Shown in pieces: positions 34,936-49,900 of a DNA stretch of 64,000 bases. How positions within the stretch are numbered: the first letter of the stretch is position 1; every line of letters begins with the position of its first letter. A program made the translations under genes and the position numbers. The stretch spans positions 13,323,001 to 13,387,000 of the forward strand of contig NC_062983.1 of the NCBI RefSeq assembly GCF_023078275.1, given 5' to 3'. Source of the DNA: Leguminivora glycinivorella. Taxonomy: Eukaryota; Arthropoda; Insecta; Lepidoptera; Tortricidae. The notes under the pieces are model-generated. The model searched no databases. It had not been told where the DNA came from and worked only from the letters and a program-made list of their open reading frames with translations.

Positions 34936-37900
34936 TTAATGTTGACTGTCAGTGGTATCACTGTCAGCTTTAACCACTTCCCTTCGTAATTTCACTAAAT
35001 GCTCCAAATATTTTTTTGGGGTCCTTTCGTTCGAGTATCCTGTAGAATTCCTGCGAAATTGCACCAAATACCTATTGTACTTGTCGGCAGACATTTCTAA
35101 ACTGCTACAAGAATCAAGTATTTGTTTTTCAAGCTGATCATAAATATCGTTTTGTTTATTACATTTCTTGTACTGATCTTCAAAGAATTTTTTGCTTTGT
35201 AAGAATTTATGTCGTGGGTTAACAGTATCATTGCTTTCACTAGAACTGTAATCTCTGGTGCTATCCCAGTTCAGTGATTCGTAATAGCGGTTATCTTTCT
35301 CAGATTGTTTTTCGTCTAACCCTAAAAATTCTCTGTAAATGCGGGATTTAGCAGTTCTATATTTTGATTTGGTCTGTTTTACAGGTGTATATTGATAATT
35401 CATCAAATTATATGGTTTATAGTCTACATGGTAAGCACCACCTTGCTCCCAAATAAACGAATCGGAATCTACTTTTCCAGAGTCTACGGAATCAGAAGAA
35501 CCACATGCTTGATAAACACCATCGTTATCTATTTCTGTGTTATGAATATCAGAGTTGTGATTTACGACACTGTTGTGTGCTTCATGGTCATTAGTTTTAG
35601 TAAAGTTCATCTGAGAATTCATACAGCCATTGAAGCTTTGGCTATTGGATGCTTCGTTATCCGAATTATCCAAAAAATTGCAATCCGGTATTTCATTGTC
35701 CTCTAAGTGTTTACTCGGTATGTAATCTTGTTCTGGAGGACTCAATATTTTTTCTTTAAATTTTACTATCCTTTTAGTATTGTTTTCTCGAGGTGGTGAA
35801 AGTATGATATTGTATGGATATACATCATCATTACGACCTAATATTATATCTTTCATTTCATTTTCACTTGCTTTGCTTGAGCAGTTTACAGACACACGGG
35901 GCAATTCACAGTTTTCCGCATCTGGAAAATCTTCGATATTGAAACTATCGATACCTTTGGTTCTTTTCATATCGTTAACATTACAGGGAAGTTGATTACT
36001 AGCAACATGAATCTTAATAGGTTCCTTATATCCTTTAGGTGCTGATTCCACACTGCTATGATTAGTTAGTAAATCGGGAGTGATTCCAACACTACTCGCT
36101 CTGTCAGGAGTATCATTGTGAGGTAAATCTAAGTTTTCATCGGAACTTTGAGATTCAGACTCTGCGTATCTTTGAGATATATTTATGCTGATAATGGGCA
36201 TAGATATACATTCTTCCATGTTATTTGTCGGGCTGACTTCACTAACAATGCTTTTACCTGAGCGTTTCCGCCTTGGAGGCGGGTGAACTCTAGTTTGGGT
36301 GTATCTATCAAGTCGCACCGCATCGTCAGTCATCACAAAAGTACTTTTTAGAATAACTTGCTTAGCTTCAGTAGCGGTTGATTTATCATACGAGAGTAAT
36401 GAACCACATTTTGGACCAATTGCAATTTCTTTACATCGAGGTGTTAAAGGTTTAGTTTCCGTGCTAGCATCTCGGCAAGCAACTAAGGAGTTTTTATTTT
36501 TATCAGAATATGATTCCAAGTCAGTCTGCGCATCAATGCCTTGGTCTTTTACACGGATAACAGACCGTCGTGTTTGTGTGTGGGCTGGTATGCCTATTCT
36601 TCTCTTATTCCTTAAAGCTTTCTGGCTTAGTTCCATTAAACGCTGCCTTGCGTTGGTGCAAATTTTAAGTTCGCTTAATGGCTCTACAATCTTTTTGTCT
36701 ACCATCGATTCGACTTTTGACACTGCCGCTTCTTCTTTCTTTTTCAGCTTCGAGTACAATCGTTCAGTTACCGATGCAACAATTTCTGCTCTTTGATTAT
36801 CGTACAAAATAGGAACATTACTTTTACCAGCATTTTCGCGAATTCGCTCATGAGTTTGAAGAGGCATTGGCTCATGTAGAGTCTTATCAATAGGTAGGAC
36901 TTCTTGAGACCTATAATGTCGTCTTTTGTGTCGGAGTGGTGCCACTATTTCTAAGTCACTTCTTGTCCTTTCTAGCGCTGGTACAAGCAACTTATCTACC
37001 TCCTTATTGATTTCGTTAGCTATATTTACTTTTTCATCTGCGAGATTCAGCACATCGGAACTAGTGTGTACTGAATCCACGGATTCTGGTTTAGTATCAG
37101 TCTTCTGTTGCAACATATCCATAAAGTTCCCTATCCTGGCTGCGTTCCCATTTACAATTTCCACATTTTTTGGCTTTAAATCCCAATGGGATTCTTCGTA
37201 AATTAGACCTCCAGTTTCTGGAACCTGCGAAAGCGATATTAATAGTTATTGATTACAGTCACCACTCACCAAGCTAAGAATATGTATTTAACAGTCTGAC
37301 TTGACGACTGACTTAAACTTACATATTTGATATGATGCCGACAAAGCTCAGCAAGCAAGTTGTTGTAGTGGGCTTGCACGGAGGCCCGTGCGGATGGCGC
37401 GACACGCGGGGGAGGCAGCTGGCGCGCCCGAGACGTCCAGCGGAGGGTGGAGGCAGACTCGCCGTAACAAGCGACACTCGGAGAAACCGCTGCGAGAACA
37501 TCATTTATGAGTTCAGAATCAGTTTGCCAAGATCAACGTCGGTCAACAGTTAAAGTTGAGACAGTACAATTTTGTCAACGTTATGATGTTTATCATAGAC
37601 GAGACGGCCACAATCAACTAAACTGATCTTTAGTCAAACAAAAACTTCGGGAAGGAAATATATGTCTTATGCTTTGTCACTGGACAGTTAAGTCTGAAAA
37701 CCATATTTGTGTAACCACTGAAAAAGGTACCTTATGGCGGTCGGCACTTATATACGTCGACGCATCGCACCGTATAAGCTGAGATTCTCATTCATAAACT
37801 TACTTGCTATTATGAAAGTGCAGGCGCCTCCCGTAAAGCAATCTTTTAAAAGCCAGGTAAGAGCAGAATCCCGGTAAGGAACGAACCGTCCACGACCGCT

Positions 37901-40900
37901 GCTACCGCTCACTAAACAACAAAAGTTTATCAAAATTATTGGACACGTTATTTTAACATGGCATAATATTAAAAAAAAACTGCATTTATTATATAGAATA
38001 GTACATTACGATACAAAAGAGCAAAAGAAGAAGTTCGAAACGAGTGGCGATAAATTAAAACACGACTGAAGGGCTTATATTAATTTAAACCAAATTAATA
38101 ACCTTTCAACCACGATAAAAATACTGCTAACAAATAAAATGCAAAGGCCATAAATAAGTTTGTATTCAAACTAAAGTTTTATAGGTCAAACAAGAAAGCA
38201 TTTTTACGACGACTATCAAACTCACCTAATGCAGAGATGACGTTGCTTAGAGCAACGAGCGACTTGTTAATGTTGGCTCCTTCTTTCTGGCGTCCTCCTC
38301 CGATACCCTCCCAGCTTGCTTTTTCACTGTGAAAAAGTATTTAGTATTTTTTTTTGCATGAGTAGGTATATTTATTTATTCTGATGAAGGATGAGATAAT
38401 GCTAAGGTATTGCCTTTGGTTGTTAATTTTTGACAACGTCTTTCACGATCCCATTTTGATATTTCAATAAGAATAGTCAACCAACGGGGTTCGGCTAAAC
38501 CACTTTTTGGAAGGCTAGGCATTATGACAGTAATCTCATTATTCATATATAAATCTTTGCTAGAAATTCACAAACAAACGGACTCTCTCCAAAAAATATC
38601 TGATATACACAATTATAACACGCGATCTAGACACAAATTGCTTCTACCTAAGATGCGGCTTAAAAAATGTGGAAACAGGGCGTTCACTTAAAGATCAAAC
38701 TGTTCAATAAATTGCCACTAGAAATAACTAACCTCCAAACAAATAGTTTTAAGACCAATAATATCTATGTTTTTCAGGAAGCATGCCTTCTACTCTGTCA
38801 CTGAATATTTAAACTGTGATATTGACATGAACAAATTCGCATGTTTTTAAATAATTATTTGGCTTGTCATCAAATATTTTCTATGTTATGTTTAAATGTA
38901 CATATATACTTTAACTATTTGTAACGACATACCATGTAATGCACATATTACTTTATGTTGAATAAAAACAATACAATACAATAGTTTTTCCGCCGGATCG
39001 GAAACCCTTTCGTAAAAGTGCCTACGAAAATTCACGATTATTTGAGAAGCTAAGCCCAGGTCCCAGCCGTAACAAAAAGCTGGACACCTAGGAAGATAAT
39101 GTCTAGAGATGGTTCCTAAAACTCCAACAATTATGTACACTAACTAATATGAAAGCTTACCACCCCACATTTACCTGTATATTTGTGAACTGTAACATAC
39201 CTTCCAGCAAGATCAGCTAGATGTAAGGTCGCCTTTGGTGTGCTCAGTTCCAGCAGAGCATGAGATCTTGATGAAGAGGAGTTCCGGCGAGTAGCCGCCG
39301 TGCGCCGTCGGCGGCAGCCCTCGGACACTAGCGCGAGTAGTGCCTCGACGGTGGTTACGGCTACACGACGAAGATCTAGACAACAATTGTTGTATTGTAG
39401 ATGAATTTTAAAATGATAAATAGCAGACAATCCTATAAAATACGTTCAAGGAAGGATAAATAAAATCCTTCTGTGTTAATGATTCTTGATAATACAGAAT
39501 CCGCAGAATCCCAGAGGGCCTAGCTGACTTGACAATCGACAAAAGGCAAAAGAGAAATATTGGAAAAAAAATGCTCCCAAAAGTCACGATTGTCTTGGCT
39601 GCCTCAGGGCGTTTTGATTGTTAGTTTGCTAGTAATGGATCGTCAAACCAGCAGATGTTACAAAACTGTATACTTAAACCTCACTCGTAGGGTGTCCGGG
39701 GCAGCTATTAGTTGAAGGCCAGAGACGGATCGTGGACACGCTCGTTGTAAGACATTTTGATTGATAACTTATCGCGACAGTAGCTGTTAGTACTCGTAAG
39801 TAATGGCAGGTGTTATATGAAACTGTGTAAACCTCACTCTGTACGTAAGGTCCTCTCGTGGGGTGTTCCCGGACGCGTAGGTCCTTCCGCGCGTTCCCGC
39901 GCCGCCGCGGCAGCGAGTTGAAGGTCAGGGGCGGATCCTCGCCCACCAGCAAATCGTGGACTCGCTCGTTGTATATCTCCAGGAAACTGTCAAGAAAATA
40001 CAGTTCGTGTCATTCATGTCGCACAGTATTTTCAAACCCGGGCGAATTTTCTTTTAGTGATTCTTAACCACAAAACTAACTTAAAACTCGCTTTTGCGTC
40101 AAAAAACGCAACGAAATCGGTTCATACGTTACTAAAGAGAGTTGTGAATGTTGCGACGCTACGAATTAACAGTTATCGTTACTAAGCTTGTAGCACGCCT
40201 CTTTTTGCGTAAGGGGTTTAAAAATAAACTTTAAACTCATGTGTTCCTAAGAATGCCTGTATTTAATTTCGACTTACATACGCGTACAAATTACTTATTA
40301 ACTTCCTTTCATCGTAGACAATATCATCTAATCCGGCACCTGACACTGACACTGACCTGACCCTGATATTGCAAGACTACTTAGGTCTCATAAATTCAAT
40401 CTAACTTTTAGTACTTACATACATATATGTTACTAATACACAAAAATGTAAGGTTAATAAGTGAATATCAAACTTAATTATGCATAATTTACCTAACTAA
40501 CTGATGATTGATTAGAGTTCTTAACAAGAACTTACTTAAGTAAAGATTGGTGGTATTAACTGGCACCAACTCACGCACACTGCTCAATTATAAACTCTTC
40601 AATCTTCTACTTTTCTGACAACAGTTTTAGTTTTCTTAATAAAGACATTAACGCGGTTAATAGTGGTTAAACTTCTTTATGTGTTGGGTTCGTTATGTAG
40701 CTACAAGTACTTACAGCTACAATATGTGTGACGTATTGTATACATGTGGAAGAAATGTATGGCGTATTACGAAGCTGTTTATTAATCCACCACCAGACTA
40801 GAAATAAACAATTGGGTAAGACGAGCATGGACCCCTATTATCATTGTAGGGGCAAAATTTTACTTATTTTACCTGTAGAAGTCTTGTTCAGTATAACAAT

Positions 40901-43900
40901 AAAACTGTTGCACCAACTTAATAGCCTTTTATTTACTTCTCACAAAGTCCAAAATAACTCAATTAACATAACTTAGCACTCGTTAACATATCAATATTTT
41001 AAATAAGAAAATACGCAAAATGTATTACAACAATTCAAATTCTTGACATGACAGAACGAAGACAGGATAGCTAGACGGCACAGGCCTGCGCGGATCGCGT
41101 ACCGGCCAGTGCTCGCCACATGGCTCCCCTCCAGAGACCGTCACTACGGCCGAGTGTAATCACGGAACTTTACCGTGCGGCCGGAGCGTGTTTGAATGAT
41201 TTTTCTCGTGACATCAGCCTCAGGAGTATCGGCTTTATCTTGGACCGTAGATTCTCTATCCTTGGGGCAAGTGCCGTCTTCCAATATATGTGCGGGCTTA
41301 AGGCGATCGATTGTGACCGCGACGGGTTTGCCTTTCATCAAAAGCTTAAAAACTTTATCGGTTCTTTCTAGCACCGGATGCGGGCCTGTGTAAGCTGGCT
41401 GCAGCGCACCACGCAGGGCGTCTTCTCGCAGGAATACGTGACTGGCGGTGGCTAGATCCTTGAAAACAAAGATAGGTGGGTTGCTATGACGTGAGGCAGG
41501 CTTGGGTTGAAGTTTTTCAGTCGCTAGCCGAAGACGAGCTATGTAGTCCGTCAAGTCTGTAGTACCGGGTGTGCATGGGTGAAAAAATTCACCAGGTAAT
41601 CTTAGTGTCTCCCCATAAACCATCTCCGCTGATGAAGTTTGCAAGTCCTCCTTGAATGCGCTCCTAATTCCCAGTAGAACAAGGGGCAGCGATTCAGTCC
41701 AATTTTCTGATGAATGGCAGGTGATGGCGGCCTTAAGTTGTCTATGGAAGCGCTCAACAAGGCCGTTGCACGCTGGATGGTAAGCTGTGGTTTTTTTGTG
41801 ATGAAAGCCGGAGATTTTGGCGAGGTGTTGGAACAAAGCGTACTCAAATTGTCGGCCGCGGTCAGTAACAATGGATGATGGACAACCAAACCTTGCTATC
41901 CATCCTGACAATAACGCTTTTGCTACAGTTTCGGCCGTTGCGTCGACGAGGGGTATTGCTTCTGGCCATCTGGTGAAACGATCTACGGCTGTGAGACAAT
42001 AACGGAATCCATTAGACGGAGGCAACGGTCCAATGAGGTCGATATGGACGTCGGTGAATCTTGCCCGTGGGAGTGCGAAGTTACTTAAAGGCGCAGTTAC
42101 ATGTCTCGTTATTTTTACACGTTGGCAAGAAATACATGCTCGGGCCCAGTCTCGACAGTCCTTTCTGATTCCAGGCCACACAAAACGAGCTGCGATTAGT
42201 TGTGCAGAAGGATTTGCCCCAGGGTGACTCAGTGAATGCAGGCTGTCAAAAACCTGTTTTCTCAATGACCGAGTGACGTAGGGTCTGGGCACTTGAGTGC
42301 TGGTGTCGCAGTACAACTCAACATGTGTGTCGGGAAGCTTCACTTTTCTAAGGCGTAGAGATGTATTATTGTTTAAAAGTTCACTTAACTCAGGATCTTG
42401 GCGTTGGGCTTCTGCTAATTGGACAAAATTAATAGGCGCCTGAATTTCCTCGATGCGAGAAAGAGTGTCCGCCACGACGTTGTTCTGTCCAGAAATGTGA
42501 CGTATGTCAGTGGAGAACTGCGATACGTAATCTAAATGCCTGAACTGACGTGGTGAGCATTTTTCTTTTCTTGTGCCGAAAGCGAAACACAGAGGCTTGT
42601 GATCGATCTGTGTATATAGTAAAATTCCTGGCTTCAATCATATGCCGAAAGTATTTGACGGCCTCGTATATAGCAAGGAGTTCTCTGTCATAAGGTGAAT
42701 ACTTCTGTTGCGCAGGGCTGAGCTTTCTTGAGAAAAAAAGCTAAAGGTTGCCATAAGCCTTGCTGACGCTGCTGTAAGACTGCACCGATCGCAGTATCGG
42801 ATGCGTCGCATACCAAACCCAACTCTGCCTGACATTTGGGATGAGCTAACATGGCAGCATCGCAGAGTCCTTTCTTGCATTCGTTGAACGCCTCCAAGGT
42901 ATTATTGGATAAAATTATGGGTTGGGAGTTCTTGACAGATCCACCAAGCAGTGCATTTAACGGGGCTTGGATGCGGGCGGCGTTAGGGATAAATCGCCTG
43001 TAAAAATTAAGCATCCCTAAGAATCGTCTCAACTCCTTAACGGTCTTGGGGGTAGGGAAGCTCTTTATTGCTTCGATCTTTGTGTCTAGAGGCTTGGTTC
43101 CGGTAGCTGAAATGGAGTAACCGAGGAAGGTAATCTCAGGAACAGCAAATATGCACTTCGATGTGTTTATAACCATGCCATATTCTTTTAGCCTGGCGAA
43201 GACAGAACGTAAATGAACTTCGTGCTCCTCAGTATTTCTAGAAAATATCAGGAAGTCATCTAGATAAGTGTAACAAAAATCCAAACCTCTCGTAATTTCG
43301 TCGACAAAGCGTTGGAACGTCTGACGGGCGTTGCGTAGGCCAAACGTCATATAAGGGAATTCGAATAATCCGAAAGGTGTTGTAATGGCTGTCTTCAGAA
43401 TGTCATCTTCGCTGACGGGGATTTGATTGTATGCCTTCACGAGATCCAGCTTGGAAAATACGTTGCATCCGGATATGCCTTGGGCAAAATCGTGTATGTG
43501 GCGTATGGGATACCTATCTGGTATAGTTCGGGCATTCAACATCCGGTAGTCTCCACAAGGGCGCCAACCATTGTCCTTCTTCGGTGCCAAGTGTAACGGG
43601 GACGCCCAAGGGCTTTTTGATGGTCTAGCTGTCCCATCTTTCAACATGGCTTCGAACTCCTTTTTGGCGATTATTAGTTTATCAGGAGCTAAGCGCCTTG
43701 GGGATGAAAAGACAGGTGGACCAGGGATCGTTTTGATGTAATGTACGGTATTATGTTTAACTTGTCTGTGGACACCTGCGGGGTGAGTAATCTCAGGGTA
43801 TTCTTTCAACAAGCTGTGCCATTTTGAGTCACCGGACAAAACTTTAATAGAATAGATGTTATCTGACAGGGTTGCGGGTGTGCCCATTGCGAATATGGAG

Positions 43901-46900
43901 GTGGTAGCGTCAACCAGTCGTTGTTGTCGAACGTGGACCATGAGATTGTAGTGGCTTAGAAAGTCAGCTCCGATAATGGCTCTGGTAACGTCAGCGACTA
44001 CGAAGCGCCAAGGGTATTCTCGGCGTAGGCCTAGATCAAGGTTAAGGTGTACGAAGCCATATGTGTGTATGATAGAGCCGTTCGCAGCACTTAGTTCATA
44101 ATTGGTCTTAGGGCGGCGCTATTTTAGTGAAGTGCAAGGAAAAACGCAGAGTTCGCTGCCCGTGTCGACGAGAAACTGCATCTTTGACGTGCGGTCAGTC
44201 ACAAACAGGCGACCTGGGGAACTGGGGCAATCGTCCGTCGCCATTACTGACTGCCCGGTAAGTTTTCCGATGAAAAGTCGCATGGTTTGTCGCATCTAGT
44301 TGCATTATTTCCAAATTTGGCGTGAAACCAGCAAACCGGGAACCTTTGATAGTTGGACGATGAACGTCGGTTGGACTTGCTACGTTGACGTTGACTGGGT
44401 CCGGAACGATAGAGCGTGCGAGATCTACCGGGATTAATCCTGAAGTCTTGTATTTGCTTCCTTAGTTCTGCAATTTCGTTTTTTAATTCAATTAGGGAGG
44501 AGCCAGGTGTATCGGATGACGTGGACACGACTTGCGGAGAGGCTGGTGCGATATCTTGAACTCGGTCCGCCAGGTCCGCTAATAAGTCGAGAGAAGCATC
44601 TGGTTGAACGGCGATGACAGTTTGGATGTTGTTAGGGAGACGCGATCTCCAAATCGTCAGTAAAAGGTCTTCAGATAGCGTAGGTCCGCCGAGGTCCCTG
44701 AGATGCCTCAGGAACTGAGATGGTTTGCGCTCCCCCAGTTGCTCGTGCATGACTAGTTGTTTGACTTTTTTATCTTTGGAAACCGTGACTCGCTTAATGA
44801 GTTCTTCTTTAAGTTTTTTATACTTATTATCAGCTGGAGGTGAAATGATTAGATCCTTCACCTCTTTGCAATGCTGTTGGTCTAGATGACTGATAACGTA
44901 GTTAAATTTGGTTTCGTCGACGGTGATTTTTGACAGGTCGAACTGACCCTCTATTTGAGCAAACCAGATTTCCGGCTCCTCGGGCCAGAATGGAGGAATT
45001 TTGACGCTGACACGGTATACCTCGGGAGCGGGAGTTGTGGCGACTGGCTCTCCGAATGTAGCTGGCGTCTCACTTGTACGGTCATCGGATTGGACTTTCT
45101 GCGCGTTGTTTGCCATTTTCCGTCTAATTCGTGGTGTTCAGAAGGGGTCACCAGTGTAGAAGTCTTGTTCAGTATAACAATAAAACTGTTGCACCAACTT
45201 AATAGCCTTTTATTTACTTCTCACAAAGTCCAAAATAACTCAATTAACATAACTTAGCACTCGTTAACATATCAATATTTTAAATAAGAAAATACGCAAA
45301 ATGTATTACAACAATTCAAATTCTTGACATGACAGAACGAAGACAGGATAGCTAGACGGCACAGGCCTGCGCGGATCGCGTACCGGCCAGTGCTCGCCAC
45401 ATACCTAATAACTTTATAATGACCTTTTTGCTAGAAACAGGGGCCTACATACGCATATTATTAAATGCGTTATCACCCAGTAGGTTATTCTAAGTTTAGT
45501 ATTCTAACACTATTTTTTCAAACCTACCTGTGATTTTTTTTTTCATAAATAATAATCTTTATCCACTATGTAGGTACCTAAAATTTAATAAGGACTTTAA
45601 AAAGTTGACTTCTATCAGTTGGGTAATAAGCAATTAAAAACTTCTTTTCTTTTTAGATATACTTCAAAATCTACAAACATTTTTTTTATTGATAGGTACG
45701 TTTACTCAACTCACGGTCACTTTTCCTCAAATACGCGCGCGGAAAACTCCCTGAAACTGTAAAGACGGCGCACAAGGGTCGCACCTGACACCTTGGGCGC
45801 GGTGAATTACACTGTTCGCGCCGCCACTCGCAAGGGTGAGAAGCCTTACGACTACAATGCTAGCTAGACACTTATAGAACCTATACCTACCCGGTGTTGA
45901 AGGTGTATAGACACTGGAAGGAGCAAATTACTTAGGTATTATTGAAAACTTTGTTGCAATACTTACACATAGTAGGTATAATAACTTAGAAACAAGCATA
46001 GTAAAACTAATCTATAAAAGAGTTGCGTATTGTTAATAGATTAGGAGATTTAGGAGTATTAAGACACATTGGCACAATTACATATGTAGTTAAAATTTGA
46101 ATATAGGTACATTGTTTTTTATATCGTTTATACAATTGCCCAACTACGGCGACTCAAAAAAACCGGCCAAGTGCGAGTCGGACTCGCCCACCGAGGGTCC
46201 CGTACAAACTTTCTTTCAAACTACCTAGTTAAAATAATCTCATGTTTTCATATAACTCTAATGACTTGACTAGAAGACATAATGAGCATTATTGTGTATA
46301 GCGCCATCTCTTCGTGAATTCGCTAACTAATTTGCGCGACCTGTATACTATGTTGGTTTTTCAGGGATAATTCTTTATAATGTTAACCGATTTAAACAGT
46401 TTTTACTTTATTGGAAAGAAGACGGTTTACGTAACATCTCGTATTAATTTGAAGTACGATATACATTCGCAAGGGTGGGTAACTTGAAAGTAAAAATATG
46501 AAAAGTTTTTTGTGAATTAAAAAAAAGGTTTCCAAGATACAAACACGATTATATTTTTCCTGTAATATTTAGCATAAAACCAATGTTTCCTAAAATTTTC
46601 ATAATTTTTAGTTGGTAAACTTCGGAGATAAGGGGGGGGGGTATTTTTTTTTACATTTTCCTTCAAAATTCTGTTTCTTTCCACAACAAAAAAATTATAA
46701 AAAATAGTTTATTTACGTTCAATTTGCGCTCTTTCTAGAGATATCCCATTTGATTTAATAACTTGAAATTTACAGTTTGCCCCCCATTCATTTTGGCCAT
46801 TTTCTACAATTAAAATTCATAAATTAAAAAAAATTATACTTTCTATTTGTAGAGGTTTACAATGTTCATAACTATTCCAAATTTCAAGTTGATAGCATTA

Positions 46901-49900
46901 GTAGTTCTAGAGATATTTAGGAATGTGACAGACGGACAGACAGACGGACAGAGTCGCACCATAAGGGTTCCTGTTTGTACCTTTTTGGTACGGAACCCTA
47001 AAAAGGGTTATGATTTATTAAATAATCATTATAATTACATATTCCACTATCACTGAATACTATATTTCATTACCTAATTATAGCATTTTAATAAGCTATA
47101 GAGATACGTGTTAACTGGAAATATTTTCAAGAGATATTCAACTTCTTATTTGTTTCAAAATAAACAATTGACGGAATTGACGGATGTAAATTATAACAAT
47201 ACCGAATTACTATTGATAAACATATTAGCAAGGGAGTTGGAGCAATGTGCAAAGAAGTTTCAATAAAATCAATCGATTATTACTATTACCCCTAGAGCTG
47301 CGGCTGCTACTTATCCATTAGTGGGTAAAGTAATTTGACCTTGAATAAAGTCAAATTAACTGCTTTAAAATTAATAAAAGTAGGTGAATCTAGTAATAAA
47401 GATGATTTACCACCTGTGGAACTACTTACTGGAAGCAGTGATAAACGTATTTTTTGCGTTGTAGTTTCCTCGCTATAGTGAGGGGAAAAGTTTTGTGTTA
47501 CACTCGGGTGCAAATGTATTTTACTTCTCGTGTGTTAAAAAACTCGCAAGTTCAGGATTCTATTCTCGAACCACTCGCTTCGCTCGTGGTTCAACTATAG
47601 AATCCTTTCACTTGCTCGTTTTTCAATTCCACACTCGGCGTTAAAATACAACTTTGCCCCCTTGTATAACAAATAAAATAACTATTTCAAAAATATTTAA
47701 ATTTTCCCAGTCGCTTTATACTGACAGAAAACATGAATGGTGGGAAGACCATGGCACTATGGGGTCTTGCTTTCGTCATGCGATTAGGTTGGCGACCGGA
47801 TGTCAGGTTTCCTAAGTGAGACATGGTAAAATCTTGAACATCGCTGTAAAAGGGGTGTTTTTTTAGGAACCTATCCAGTTAATTCCATCTTCGACGATGT
47901 ATTGAACACGTAACATGTGTTCAGTACTAATACATGTAGCAAGATATTAGTGCAGATAAAGCCATAATCGTAACCGAAGGGTGCTAGTCTCGCGTGTCGA
48001 CGCGGCCTTGGGTGGCTCTCATTTTATTACGGCATTCAAACTTAATCGAACTACCGACAATAAAACAATAACGATTAAGATTGCAGATATAACTTTACAA
48101 ATTTTAAAATTAGCCGTTTTTTAATATCAATCAATCAAAATATTCTTTATTCAAATAGGCTTACAATAAGCACTTTTAAATTGTCAACAGTGTACAATAT
48201 TCATCTTATTCTAAATATAATAAATACTTTCTTTGTGTTCTTAACTACTTAATGTGTGAGTAGGTAACCTACTATCAGCTGCAAAAGTGCATGGCGAATT
48301 TATCAATGAATTCATTAATAATTTCTCCATGCAATTTTACAGCTCATTGTACATACATACCTGCGTATAAGTAACGCGTCTATATTATGTTGGCTATATG
48401 CGAAATGCATCACTCACGTGTTGATTACACAATGACAATGTAGGTAAAACTACCTACATAAACATATTAACGGATTAGAAACCACTATGTCTTCTTATAA
48501 GTTTTATAACATGTACACTGTACAGGCTTAGCGGGTATTTTTAAGATAATTTCTGTTATTATTTACAGCACGTAATATATAAATTTGTGTGTAGATATTA
48601 CAGGGTGTTTAGCTAACATTCCATTTGGTTAAGCTAGCGTAGCGTAGTCGCTCTACTTGTGTGTCCTTCCCTGCAAAAAGTAAATGATTGGCTTTGTGTT
48701 TAGGCACCAAAGCCAATCATTTATATCAATATGTATACCGGTGCCAGAAAAGACGCCGAAAACAGTTTACTATTTATGAAATTGACTACAAAAGCAGGAG
48801 CCACGTAGAAAGGTCCGTAATTTGTAAGTTCAGGAGCATAAATAAGTTTTGATCGTATTTCAAATGCAAATGAAAGGTGGCGAAACTCATTTCGTTTTGG
48901 ACGGTGAAGCTTCGCGTGCTATCACGACTATTGCCCCTTCACACGAACTGCATAAGCAAATGACACCGAAACAATTTCAGGCACTTCTTCACTGTCTGAG
49001 GTGTCTCGGCCATTACCTATGGATATACCGGTTATTGAAAAACAATTCTTTATGAGGTTTTGTCAAACGCAATACTTAGTTTCCCTAAGTACTTACTCCA
49101 TGTGGACAAATCAAACTAATTTTAACCAAGGAAAGGTACCTATTTCTTACAAGACGTTGTGTAGCATGTCTCTTCTTCCTAATTCTCAATAGATCCAACC
49201 CATCAGTGGTAAGTATTTATTCCCCATAGCATTATGTTCTGTTCGCCAACATGCCAGACATGACGTCACGGCAGACGAACTGGGAACAAGACAGAATACA
49301 TATGTACATAGGTGCATTTTACACTGACCTGATGGTGACGTCACACTCCACAGACGCCAGCTCCCTGCAGAGCCGCGGCACTAGTCCGGGCTGCGTGTCC
49401 GTGCCCATCATCGTGTGAGTCTTCCCTGTGGCACTCTGTCCATATGTTAGTACGCAGACAGAGAAGAGGCGTGAGATATTTGAGATGACGTCACCGGCGA
49501 CGCTCTCTGAACTGATAACAAAATGCATGTACACTGACCTGATGGTGACGTCACACTCCACAGACGCCAGCTCCCTGCAGAGCCGCGGCACTAGCCCGGG
49601 CCGCGTGTCCGTGCGCATCATCGTGTGGGTCTTCCCTGTGGCACTCTGTCCGTATGTTAGTACGCAGACAGAGGAGAGGCGTGAGAGATTTGAGATGACG
49701 TCACCGGCGACGCTCTCTGAACTGATGACAAAATGCATGCACGCTAACCTGATGGTGACGTCACACTCCACAGACGCCAGCTCCCTGCAGAGCCGCGGCA
49801 CTAGCCCGGGCTGCGTGTCCGTGCCCATCATCGTGTGAGTCTTCCCTGTGGCACTCTGTCCGTACGCTAACACGCAGACAGAAGAAAGGCGTGAGAGGCA

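Larger units (their letters stand above)
40874..45401 (-). mobile_element. Ty3/gypsy LTR retrotransposon
   Basis: 4528-bp element in kinesin intron 4, flanked by a 4-bp target duplication (tacc before 40874 and at 45402-45405). LTRs 40874-41120 and 45155-45401 are 247 bp each and identical as read. Reading on the minus strand: 5' LTR (45155-45401), a primer-binding site one base inside it (tggtgacccctt, 45142-45153), gag, pol in the order protease-RT-RNase H-integrase, a purine tract (ctctggaggggagcca, 41121-41136), then the 3' LTR. No env-like frame. Pol is broken, so this copy is non-autonomous although the LTRs look brand new. Confidence 0.96.
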
